64,000 nt of DNA from NCBI GenBank assembly GCA_023614405.1, contig CM042687.1:68492992-68556991 (forward strand), written 5' to 3'. Positions within the stretch are counted from its first letter, which is position 1, and every line of letters starts with the position of its first letter. Position numbers and translations under genes: made by a program. This document shows, piece by piece, positions 44,730-55,296 of this stretch. Below the pieces are notes generated by a model, which was given only the letters and a program-made list of their open reading frames with translations, was not told the origin of the DNA and ran no database searches. Origin of the DNA: Avena insularis (Eukaryota > Streptophyta > Magnoliopsida > Poales > Poaceae).

Positions 44730-45680
44730 CCTATTCATATTCCAAAATATGCTTCTGTGTAGTGTTAGGAAAAGGTATCTCATACAATGTTTCTAGGGAG
44801 GCCAATGTTGCTTTAACTTCTCTTTTCTTCTCAGGTTCAGGTGGTGGATCAAACTTGACCGAACCCTCTTTTGGAGCTTCTATATGTTCTGTAAAAGCTT
44901 TAACAAGTTGCAACACAAGATATAAAACTAAATAAAATATCTTTCGATAATTCATTAACATGGCCCTTTTTATTATAGTCATGAATACATTCATGATCTA
45001 TTTCTGTGCCTCCTTCACTTCCTAGACCAAAATTCCATGAAACTCTATGATCGTGAATTTTATTAAGTAAAGAACAAGCTTTAGTTATAGGTAAATCCAT
45101 AAAATCTCCTCTCGCGCAAGAGTATAGTTTAATTTCATTAGGTTCAATTAAACTGCCATAAAAGATATGCAATAAATATCATTCAGGTAAATCATGATGA
45201 GGACATTGTCTAAGTAAATCTTTAAATCTTATATAAGCTCTTACTAGTCCTTCATTGGGACGGTTCCTCCAAGTCATTATAAGACGCATGATTCCAAGAT
45301 TTTAATAATGGATAATATTTCGAAAGAAATTCGCAAGCTAAATTATCCCAAGTAGCAGTGGCATCTGAGGGTAGAGATATATACCATGAGAGAGATGTAC
45401 TTGTCAAAGTTTGACTAAAAAGTTTAACCCTTACCTCATCGTCGGTATACCACGTTAATTGGAATGTGCGACATATATCTTTGAAACATGAAATATGATC
45501 ATATGGATCAGGATCTTATTCATCTCCAGTAAATTGCTTCTTGTGTAAAATACCAAGTAGTAGAGGATTTATTTCAAAGCCCCTTGTCTTCTCGTTGGAT
45601 TTATCTCTTTTATAAATATCATAGGGCTTCCCAAAGCGGTTGAATGGATTAGCACTAGTCATATGCTCAAACTCCATCAT
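44730..45680 (-). pseudogene. gag: Element E gag (broken)
   Basis: From an ATG at 45680 on the minus strand: MMEFEHMTSANPFNRFGKPY, then a capsid-like core (DPYDHISCFKDICRTFQLTW, FSQTLTSTSLSWYISLPSDA, WDNLACEFLSKYYPL). After stops and frame changes it continues around 45172-44900 (SLLNKIHDHRVSWNFGLG). Acidic, Glu-rich sequence leads into the protease region. At least four disabling changes; no zinc knuckle was seen. Confidence 0.75.
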
Positions 45681-45763
45681 GTTGGTGGAAACCTGTAACT
45701 GAAAACAAAACTTAACAAAACTAAAGTAAATAAGAAAAAACTAAAAGACCTACATCGCTTAGC

Positions 45764-45781
45764 TCCCTAGCAACGGCGCCA
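45764..45781 (-). other. Primer-binding site, tRNA-Asp-like (element E)
   Basis: The minus strand reads TGGCGCCGTTGCTAGGGA. The first 12 bases match the tRNA-Asp end as in A, B and G; two bases further in differ. It lies 10 bases from the LTR at 45792. Confidence 0.75.
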
Positions 45782-45791
45782 GAAAATAGCT

Positions 45792-47171
45792 TGATAACTG
45801 CAAGTGCACATATCGATTGCAAGTCTAGGAATTCTTGAAATAAATACTAAAAATAGAATTGCTAAATAAAGTTCTAAGTGACAAGATAAAATGCGAGTAT
45901 TGCGTAAAAAGGTGTTTTGGGGTTTTTGGTATAAGAGAACAACGAGTAAAGTAAATAAAATTGAATATAGAAAATAAGTATCGCGTATGTAAAATAGATG
46001 TGAAACTTTAGTGGGAAAACGTGTTCTCAGGGATTAGCGGGTACACCACTAGCATTATAAAGGGCTAAGGTAAAGATTATTATCATGAACATTCTCAACT
46101 ATGCATGTGTGGGAGGAACTCCGAATTTTGACAAAGAGGCAGCAACCACTGCTCAAATCATCCTCATAACCACAACAGACAGCAATCAACATTAATTGAA
46201 TTACTACGCTATTAAGGGATGTAATCCTGCAGGACGTATCCCATGGCATGTATAGTGTTTTGTGAGTTTCCTCGATTCCCAAGTTGATACGTAAGGGGGG
46301 CCAACAGCTTTATAGTCACTATAAGTGCTAACATCCCTCCGTCTACCAACAAGTAGTTCCCTACATCAAGTCCCCACAATAGGCAAATATTGGAGAGGTT
46401 GACTTCTCCCAACATCAAGATGTTGACAATCTAACACATGGTCACAGTGATGAATATCATAATAAATTTTATCTTATTTCAATCTCATGCTAGGGTTCCT
46501 CCATCTCCCCAAGAACTAAGGATCTACTCAGACATGGAGGCAAACAACATCATGGCAATGGTAATGGAAATGATCATCGATGAATATTACTTGTATAAAT
46601 CCACAACTAGTGCAAGAATTACAACAAGATCTAGATGGGATGGATGGAGATGATGGTGGTGGTGATGAAGATGCAACAGTTGATGAAGATGGAGATCGAT
46701 GCCTTAGCCTCCCAGATCTTCTTAGAGCGAAGATGGATCCCTAGGGAAAGTTCCCCCTCCAGATGCCTTACAGAGGTTAGGTTTCAGCGATTTTTGGGTG
46801 TTCTGTATATCGTCTCTTCGAACCAGTTGCACGGGGTGAAACTATTTGAGGAGGTGGAGGCGAATCCAACTATACGGCCGGAACTATACGGCGGCGGCCC
46901 ATATAGTTAGTCGTGAACTCTTCTTCCTCCTTTGCTCACTTCGGGTTTTCTTCTGGTGTTATTAATATTTCCCAAATAAGTGATTTACATAGTTTTTGGC
47001 TCCTTCTCTCTCTAGTACAACTGCTCCAAGAATTCTGTCCATTGGATCCATCATCTGATCTGATCCTAGTGAAAACAAACATAAAAAGTGTGTGCGAACG
47101 CCGTAAAATACCAAAATCCTACATCTACAATTGAAAATAATAATCTAAAACATGATGCAAATATGCACTCA
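45792..47171 (-). repeat. 5' LTR of element E
   Basis: Starts TGATAACTGCAAGTGCACAT after the primer site. The far end is taken as GCACTCA at 47171 (TGAGTGC on the minus strand) because a different repeat begins at about 47172; this boundary may be off by some bases. A hairpin motif lies at 46867-46910. Confidence 0.7.
46867..46910. promoter_or_regulatory. AACTATACGGC inverted repeat in element E LTR
   Basis: Two direct copies of AACTATACGGC (46868-46878 and 46882-46892) are followed by the opposite arm GCCCATATAGTT (46897-46908), one base changed. It lies 260-300 bases from the minus-strand LTR start, as in element B. Confidence 0.75.
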
Positions 47172-48089
47172 GCATATGCCCCCATGTGTGGTTTTGGTAA
47201 TTAATGAAAATCTCTATAGACTAATGTGTAAATTGAGTTTCACTTGTAGGTTTTTCCATTGGCATCGCTTGGGCCATGTGTTGGTCTCAAGTTTGAAAGT
47301 TGAAGAAATGTCCAAGGGATTTTTGCCCATTGGAACCATGAAGAAAGAAAGTGCTTGAAGGTTGATCGAGAAAAGTGCAAAGAGTTGCATCAAGATGGAT
47401 CAACCTCAAGAAGGGATGAAGAAGGGCAAGCTCAAGATGCGCCTTCTCTAGAAGATATCATGCTTGAAGCTTCCCATCCTCGTGATCATGGAGTGATGAA
47501 GACATGTTCAAATAAGAGGTTTCCCCATGGAGTATGGGGGAGCAATTTGCAAGTCTTCATCAAGCAAGAGAAATCAACAAAGGTGTTCCCTCTTGAGAAG
47601 AACACGAAGGTCTACATCAAGTTCAAGTGGAATGCACAAGGCAAAGGTATGGTCTTAATAGGGCTTATCTTTTGTCGGTCTCATGTTGTTAGTTGGGAGA
47701 CTGGGTTTAGGATAGATAGATGTACTATCAGGAGGGGCTCTCAAGCGGGTGTCTCGCTCACATATTTCTGAGAGAACTCAAACCTTTGCATACATAGCAT
47801 CATCTTCCTTGGTTGCTGTTTGGTTCTTGTCCATTAGAGGACCTAGAGATTTTGTTTATCATCATAACAAGCTCTAGTTCATCAAATAAGAATTTCCCTT
47901 GCATATCTTATTGCAGTTTTTGTTCTTGTGAGCTTTTCGGCTCCACACCTTGGGAGATACATCACACATATATATATATTCATGGTATTTTATCCCTAGG
48001 TGATACCCAATATATATTCGTCATTATCTTTCCAACAAAATTGGTTTCATATCATTTGGAGTTCGGATGCGAAAGTTATTGTAGTTTTG

Positions 48090-48415
48090 GTTTCTGAAAT
48101 TTCCCTGACCGAAAGTTCCGGCCAGCAACTGGTAGTACCGCTAGGGCAATTTGCCGCCGGTAGTACCTATGGAAGTTCCGCTACTTCTTTCGCTCAGGTA
48201 ATGTAACCTCTGTGTTTTATGTGCTCTATTTGACGGAACTTTGTCAGAATTTCCACCGGTAGTTCCGCTCCCACCGGAAGCTCCGGTGGACCGGCGGAAG
48301 TTTCGGCCAAGCTCGTGTTTTGAGTCTTTCGCATCGCAGTTTTCTGACTATTGGCTGAGTGCCACCAGAAATTCTAGCCTCCCACCGGAATTTCCGGCCA
48401 GGGTCGTAAATGCCC
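48090..48415. repeat. Cluster of CCACCGGAA / TTCCGG motifs
   Basis: AAGTTCCGGCC, CACCGGTAGTTCCGC, CCACCGGAAGCTCCGG, CCGGCGGAAGTTTCGGCC and CCACCGGAATTTCCGGCC occur within 320 bases, many as short inverted repeats around CCGG. Confidence 0.6.
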
Positions 48416-48875
48416 ATAATAGGTAGATCTAGTAGCCCTTTAAAAGGGGCTCCTTTTCACCTTCGTGGGAAACGGGCTATTTTCTTGGTTCTTGCCTTTT
48501 TTTCTCTCCTCCATTGTTGAGTTTGAAGATCTTTACCTCTCCCCTTTCCCTTCCTATTATTCTTGCATCTTTTTGACGGATTTGAGAGGGGAGATCTAGA
48601 TCTGCAATCCCCCAAGACAAATCCCTTCTTTGTGAAGGAATCATTGGGATCTAGATCTTGGAGAGTTTTGTGTTCTCGTCTTGTTTTCTTACTCCCTTAT
48701 TACCCCAACAGCTTTTGTAGCTCTGTTGGAATTTGGGAGTGAAGGACTTGCCCTTGCATTTGGTGCATAGGTTTGAGTTCTCCACGGAGATTCGGCGAGT
48801 TCAAGCTTGTGGGCTTGTTTCTCTTGGGTTCTTGGAAACCTAGACAGTTGTGTAGTTGGGTTGTTGACTTCTTGT

Positions 48876-48950
48876 GACCTTTTGTGGTCTTGTAGCCTTT
48901 TGTGGCTTTGTTGGCCTTTTGTGTCATTATGGCCTTTTGTGGCTTTGTTG
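48876..48950. repeat. Tandem repeat, about 19 bp, four copies
   Basis: GCCTTTTGTGGCTTTGTTG and close variants repeat head to tail four times. Confidence 0.75.
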
Positions 48951-49520
48951 TTGGGAGCCTCCAATTGAGTTGTGGATATAGCCCCAATCTTGTATGGGTT
49001 TTGGTGACTGCCCTCAAGTGTCCCTTAGTGGATCGTGAGTAGGCCTTTATGGCAAGCTCATGGGAGAATAGGGAGAGCCTTTAGTAGCGCCAGTGAGTTG
49101 CGTGCCTTCGCATTCTGGGTAATGCCTTGTGTGGCGTTGGGTGAGCATCAAGCCACCACACCCCTAGGTGAGCCATTTGTGGCATTCGGAGAGCATTGCG
49201 CCATCGCACCTCTCCAATGGAGACATATCTTCTTTGGAAGTGAACTTCGGGATAAAAATCTTTGTCTTCACGTCCATCGATTATCTCTCAACCGATCCCT
49301 TTACTTATGCACTTTACATTGTGATAGCCTTCATGCTTGAAGTATTATATCTTGCTGTCACCTTGTTGCTTGTATTGCTTAGCATAGATTGTTGGTGCAC
49401 TTAGGTGAACCTAGTGGTTAGGTTTTGTGCTCAATAAATTAAACGTTAGTTTTATTCCGCATTTATTTGAGCCTAAACCGTAATAATTTTAATAGCCTAT
49501 TCACCCCCTCTAGGCGACGT

Positions 49521-50243
49521 CCATTGAACTTTTAGTGAGACCTTCCAGGGCGACTTCGGGCAATGACGGCCTACTCGTCAGCTCAGATGTCGCCACCATT
49601 TCGACCGCATGGAGCTCATGCCACATAGACAGCGACCAAATCTCCACCTTGTACCGTGGCGATTCGCACGCCCCTAAACTGACGAACATGGGGGATATGA
49701 CGATGTCCGTGGTTTGGCCATCAATTTGGGTGACGAACACCTTGCCCTATTTCCCGATGCTGATGATATCTGCTCTCCATGAGCCTCTTGCAGGTACCAT
49801 CTTAGATGACTCCCAGTGTTTGTGGATGTAGGGCATTATGGTCGTAGTCCTCGAGTGGGAAACTCTGAGGTGGCGGACGAGCTCTACCAACGAGGTGGTG
49901 AACTCGCATCCAGGCTTCGTGCAGACTTGCTCGCCGTGGAAGAACCCGATTATGTGGTCATGGATTTCGTTGTAGGGCACCAATGTCCCGTAGTGCTGGT
50001 TGGGGCATCTCTTCCTTTTCTGCCAGTGACTTGGCGGTACAGATCCTTGGAGCATGCGTCCAGCTGTGCAGCGCTAGCAATGTCCAGACGCATAGTGATT
50101 TCATTGAAAACATCACCGCCGACCTTGCTCCAGACACCGTGCAGCCATCTATGCATGGATTGTGACATTGGGATGGATTGGGGGCGAGGTCGGACCAGAG
50201 TATGACTATCGGGGAGCTTTTGGATAGGGGTGGCGTGGCCTGC
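49521..50243 (-). pseudogene. SINA/SIAH-like E3 ligase pseudogene, main part
   Basis: Minus-strand coding remnant. NEIHDHIIGFFHGEQVCTKP and GCEFTTSLVELVRHLRVSHS resemble the SIAH zinc finger (C/H spacing, then C-x4-GC-x-F and L..HL...HS). After a stop and frame change, VFVTQIDGQTTDIVISPMFV, SPRYKVEIWSLSMW and AVEMVATSEL look like the C-terminal SINA domain. Upstream (DVFNEITMRLDIASAAQLDA) is open but unassigned. If correct, the ancestor would pass ubiquitin to targets. Frameshifts near 50000 and 49745 and the insertion of element G at 50244 make it dead. The first six bases at 50238-50243 include the duplication CCTGC. Confidence 0.42.
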
Positions 50244-51759
50244 TGATGGCTTAGTTGATGTGGAGCCTGTTGGGAACCCCAAGAGCAAGGTGTGAAACTG
50301 CATAGCAGCAAGTCGTCCCTCAGTAAGAAACCGTGGTTATAGAACCATTAGGAGGAAGGAAACGTCAAACAGGTGTTGCAAGCAACGCGGAGACCTACAC
50401 AACACAAACTCAAGACTTTGCCCCAACTAACAGTGACGTTGTCAATCTCACTGGTTGCTGTAACAAAGGATTAACCGTATTGTGTGGAAGGTAATGGTTT
50501 GCAGCGAGTAAACAAGTAACAGTGGAAGATGTATCAATGGTAAAGATTGGACCGGGGTCCATAGTTCACTAGAGGTGCTCTCCTTAGATAAACAACATGT
50601 CATGAAGGGTAAACAAATTACATCAGGGCAATTGAAAGGAACTGAGCAAGGCATAAGAATGCAATACCAGACAAAAAGATACTATGAGATTCAATTGGGC
50701 AATACAACAATATACATAGACCGCCATCCAACTGCATCTATGACTAGAAGTCCACCTTCAGGTTATCATCCGAACCACCTCCAGTATTAAGTTGCAAGTA
50801 ATAGACGACTTCTTTAAGAAAAGTGTGTAAGGTAAACAATCCACTTGTTTCATGAACAAGAGACCGTTGTTTTCTCCCTAGTAGCAACAACACATATACA
50901 ACCGAAGAGATTTCTGTCAACCCACTATCGAGCATAAATACCCCCTCTTGGAGTCACTAGAAACTACTCTACCAAGATAGCTAATAACAACAAAGAGCAT
51001 GCAAGATCACAAACAACACAGACATGATAGAATCATAAAGATAAACCTTTAATCAATCTGACATAGTAATCTCAATATCCATCAGAACCCCGCAAACACA
51101 ACATGCATGATTACAAATATATTAGATCTTGATCATGAACGGAGCTCACAAGATCTATACATGAAAGCACAAGGAGGAGATACAACCATCTAGCTACTAC
51201 ATGGACCCATGGTCCAAGGTGGAACTACTCACACTTCATACCGGAGAGAAGGCCTCCGGGATGATTTCCCCTCCGACAGGGTGCCGGGAAGAACTTCAGA
51301 TCCCTCCCGATCTAGGGACGACGGTGGCAGCGGCTACAGAAGGTTTCATGGAGTTTTGATTGGATGCTTAGGGTTTCTGCATCGGGGGCTTCTTATAGGC
51401 GAAGAGGATAGGCCGGGAGGCGACCAGGGGGGCCACACCCTGCCTAGGCGCGGGCCCACCCCTGACCGCGCCTAGGCGGGGTTTGTCCGCCCTGGTTTGC
51501 TTCTCCGTCTCGTCTTATGAATTCGTGTCCCCCATGGTAAAATATTGACTTTGGCTTTTGTTCCGTCCAATTCCGAGAATATTGATTTTTTGCCTTTCTG
51601 GAACCAAAAACAGAAGAAAACAGGCAACTGGCACTATGGCAACTTGTTAATAGGTTAGTTCCAGAAAAGATATAAAACACCTCAAAGTGTAGACAAAGCA
51701 AAGTAGATACTAAATAAGCATGGAGCATAAAAAATTATAGATACGTTTCTGACGTATCA
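50244..51759 (-). repeat. 3' LTR of element G (left copy, 1516 bp)
   Basis: TG...CA ends. A minus-strand TATA box lies at 51392-51399 (CCTATAAG). It lacks a 25-29 base segment that the right copy has at about 55972-55998. Confidence 0.93.
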
Positions 51760-54455
51760 AGCATCCCCAAGCTTAACTCCTGCTCGTCCTTGAGTAGGTA
51801 AGTGATAAAAAGAATAATTTTTGAGGTGACATGCACCATCAAAACCAAGATCAAACCATTTGCAAGCATTGAAAGCTAGGATCAAAGAACTCTAAACATG
51901 TGCATGAAAGATGGAGTTTAACAATAGGACATAGTAACTATGCATCCAACATGAAAGGCTACAAACAAAGATCATATATAACATGCATTGAAAAACGTTT
52001 GTTTGTTTCACATATAGAAAACATGGCATAGTGGCAATCAGCTTGTCCCTCAGAGAGTAGCAAATAGATGCATAGTACACCTTCAAAGTTCACAAGGGTG
52101 ACTAGAAACAAGTAGCACAAGAACAAATAATATCACCATATGCATCAATCAATAAGTTTTGGGACACTGCACATTGAATGACAGCTATGATCTCTTAATG
52201 GTTCCTAAAGGTAGAAGGTGGAGACTCAAATAATGGTGGAAGAAAGGCCCTTTGTAAAGGGAAGCAGGGATTTCAAGTTTCAAAAGGAGCTTCCAAAAAT
52301 TATTGTACTTGTTAGCTTACAACCCTCATTGCCCCTATCATAAGCATCTTGAAGTGGTTAAAGTTAAAGTGAACAAACTATGGAGTATATGCTTGACAAA
52401 GTATAAGTTGGCAATCTCAAGTCTCTTGAATACGAGGGCGACACCTCATGCTACTCAACTTCAGTCACCTGTAAGTTCTTGTCATTGTAAGTACATGCAT
52501 ATCATAGAGAACTGACAACGGGGTACCCCTTGCACATGGTACAGGAGATATCCCATAACCAAAATGACAAGGCAAGAAGACAATGAGCATCTCAGCGATC
52601 TTTTTATTTACTATATGCATAGCTTTTTATTGAGGATGCTTCATAGATAGCTCACTATGGTCATCCTGCAAGTTTCCACCATGATTAGGCATGGCTTAGG
52701 CTAGCGGCCCAGGCGTTTCTCTAACACAAAATACAAACTCCATGGACTTACAAATTCCCTCTTTATTTCACACCGGCGACATCCATAGACAAAATAGCAT
52801 GATATCAACTGAGTACAAAGTACAAGTGCAATGTTGAAAACGTTCCCCGTCACAACACAGTTTTGCTAATTCCAACATATAAGTGCAAGCATATACAACA
52901 TAGACGACACAATGGTTCAAGTTTATTAGGGTAAAAGAAATATAAAGTGTGCCATCAAGTTTGTGAGGGCTTTAGTCACTAAGTTTTCACATAACAAAAT
53001 AGTTTTTAATTGAAAGATAGCTGAAAACAAGAATATACTTGGAATGGTGTAACACACCATGGATAGGAGTTTATAGTGGACACTTTGGAATACTTGGTTT
53101 CTTCGGAGTTGCAAGCATGAGTAGAACTTACTCATACAAGTGGAGGCTAGCAAAATACTGTGACCAACCAACTAAGAGAGCAATAATGGCCATAATCATG
53201 CAGATCAACAAAACATTACTAATCAAAGCAGAGTGGTACTACATGTCAAGGACTAAATGATCATAGAGGATATGGTGACTTGTTCATATTAATAACATGG
53301 TGTGAGCATGTGCCAAGTCAACTCAAACAAAACATCAAAGGAGAATACAACAATACTATGCTTTTGCATGCTAAAACAACGCATAATTTTTTCAAGGAAC
53401 ACTAAGCAATCCCAATTGTTTGGAACAAGACATTCTACAGCAATAATCACTAAGCATAAGGTCAAAATAACACCAAGCATGTCATGCTAAAGTCTAAGTT
53501 ATAGTCAATGCAAGCTCCTCTTACACTTTCAAGCAGGAACTTACTACTCCTTTCCAACACCAAGCAACTTATTTGCAAAACAACACAGCAAGAACGGGGG
53601 TCCAAACTACTTTATTCAAGCAAACTAAACAAACTAAGCAAAGCAAACAAAAACTAACATGCTCCAAGAACAACACAACAGTGCATGAAACAACAAAAAC
53701 GAAGTGTCTAGACAGACCTGAGCTTTTTATTGATGAAGGGGATGCCCAAGGCATCCCCAAGCTTTGACGCTTGTACCTCTTGGATATTTCTTGGGGTGAC
53801 ACCGGGGTGGCAGCCCCAAGCTTGAGCTTTTGTCCATTCTTCATCTCATTACATCATTATCTCTCTACACTTGAAATTTTTCCTTCATACAAAACTTCAC
53901 ACAATCTTCATTAGCAACATTAGTGTATTCAAAAGATATTAGACCTTAGGCAAAGCTTTGGAACAGAATTTTTTTCACTAAAAACACAAGCTAGTGTAGT
54001 AACTCCTTGAAAAAGGTCAATTACCCAAAAGAGAACTCAAAAAGGAATCAATAAGAAGCAAATGCAAATAATGGCAGAAATCTGTCAAAACAGACCAGCA
54101 GGTAGAAACCGATTATTTCGAACATCTTATGTTGCTCAAATAAAAACGTGTTGAACTAACGAAAGTTAGATAACATACTGGGGGATTTATTCATAAATTT
54201 TGAGCTCAATACGAGTTACAGAGACTCCTCATGAATATTTTTGGTGGAGGACAGAAATCTGTTTCGGGATAGCAACTCCCCAAATCTTACTTCCCTCTCA
54301 TTAGAGGTCATTCTTGGCACAAAAAGCAAACAAAAAGGATAAGGAGAGGTCATTACTAAAGTAATAACTTCCAAGACTCAAGTAAATTCTTGGGTTATCT
54401 CCCAACAAGTACTTTTCTTTAACGCCTTTAAGTTCGGCACAAGAAGCAAGAAGAA
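51760..54455 (-). other. 3' noncoding interior of element G with polypurine tract
   Basis: On the minus strand an AAGCTTGGGGATGCT tract (51760-51778) precedes the LTR. The remaining 2.7 kb has no recognisable protein motif. Blocks around 52500-52760 match element A's 3' noncoding region in the same relative orientation. Confidence 0.7.
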
Positions 54456-54555
54456 TCAAGTATTTTCAAATGAAGAATTGAGATCAATACTTGAAAAATC
54501 TTCAACTATGAGAGGTATCTCATCCAAATGAGTTTTGGAGGATCCCTTATCATTT

Positions 54556-55065
54556 CTATTGGGCTTTACTACTTTCATCAAAAATATTTTCAGGAGCAAT
54601 CCAATCAAAATTCTTTTCAAAGGCCTCATGCATCCCAACAAGCTTAAAGGGTATGGGTATCTTAAATTCCTCTATAGGCTTGGTTTTATCAGAAGTGCCC
54701 ACAACATCTACATTTGAGCCTAGCATATTGAAACGCTCAAAGACCTTTTTGGATTCCTTAGCAACATCATGGAACTCTTTGAGTAGAGTTTCAATAATAA
54801 ATTCTCTCTTTTCAGCAGTCTTTTCTTCTTTTAGTTTTAGGAACAAGATTTGCAAAAAGGGGTTAAGGCTAACAAACCTAGCCTCCAACATATAAAATAA
54901 AGAAGCTGGAGCAATCTCATAATTTGGAGCAAGCTCTGCTATAGATTTATCCCCAATATCATCATGCTTGCTAACATGATTAAAGAATTCTTTATTATTA
55001 TCTTTCCCAATTATGGAGCCACTACCTATTGAAAGGTTTTTCAGGGTGAACTTGAGGAGCAACAT
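54556..55065 (-). CDS. Element G private ORF, 169 residues, unknown function
   Basis: The minus-strand ATG at 55065 opens 169 codons without a stop: MLLLKFTLKNLSIGSGSIIG, KEFFNHVSKHDDIGDKSIAE, ARFVSLNPFLQILFLKLKEE, KREFIIETLLKEFHDVAKES and a final EAFEKNFDWIAPENIF. It is charged and looks helical, with no Cys-His knuckle, no catalytic motif and no signal peptide. It stands where gag would start, about 200 bases after the primer site. Downstream (to 54456) related sequence continues in other frames with stops (HLDEIPLIVEDFSSIDLNSS), so the original protein was probably longer. It is not an obvious Gag. Confidence 0.6.
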   Translation of the reverse strand: MLLLKFTLKNLSIGSGSIIGKDNNKEFFNHVSKHDDIGDKSIAELAPNYEIAPASLFYMLEARFVSLNPFLQILFLKLKEEKTAEKREFIIETLLKEFHDVAKESKKVFERFNMLGSNVDVVGTSDKTKPIEEFKIPIPFKLVGMHEAFEKNFDWIAPENIFDESSKAQ

Positions 55066-55268
55066 GACAAGCTAGAACAAGGTGGCAACTAGAGTAGGAA
55101 CTAATTTTTTGTGTGTTTTTGAATAAAGCAAGCAAACCAAACTAGACTAAAATTTTTTGGGTTTTTAGAAAAGAGGCAAACAAAACCAAGCAAAAGAAAC
55201 TAAGCAAACTAAAAACAAAGTAAATAGAAAGGAAGTGAAGGACTCCCCTTGTGAAGACGTCCTTAGCC

Positions 55269-55286
55269 TCCCCGACAACGGCGCCA
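55269..55286 (-). other. Primer-binding site, tRNA-Asp type (element G)
   Basis: Plus-strand TCCCCGACAACGGCGCCA, identical to element B's site, 10 bases from the LTR at 55297. Confidence 0.85.
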
Positions 55287-55296
55287 GAAAACTTGT

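Larger units (their letters stand above)
42934..47171 (-). mobile_element. Element E: Athila-like Ty3/Gypsy retrotransposon, 5' half (3' part continues at 32585-33239)
   Basis: Minus-strand element: LTR 45792-47171, tRNA-Asp-like primer site, gag, protease and RT. RT is cut at 42934 by element F and resumes at 33239. Its 3' LTR is not found; to the left the sequence passes through the hairpin array and an unknown frame into a LINE fragment. The coding part has many stops and frameshifts, so E is older than F. Confidence 0.85.
47172..49520. repeat. Unclassified dispersed repeat
   Basis: From ATATGCCCCCATGTGTGGTT to ATTCACCCCCTCTAGGCGAC this 2.3 kb looks like a transposon-derived unit; I recall similar phrases in Triticeae repeats but cannot name the family. 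No RT, transposase or other motif is seen. Short frames (for example 47355-47771, + strand) carry no recognised domain. It contains a CCGGAA-rich cluster at 48090-48415 and a 19 bp tandem repeat at 48876-48950. Confidence 0.5.

Noticed and set aside
48876..48950. CRISPR-like repeats
   Set aside because: The repeat is head to tail without spacers, degenerate, and in a plant repeat.
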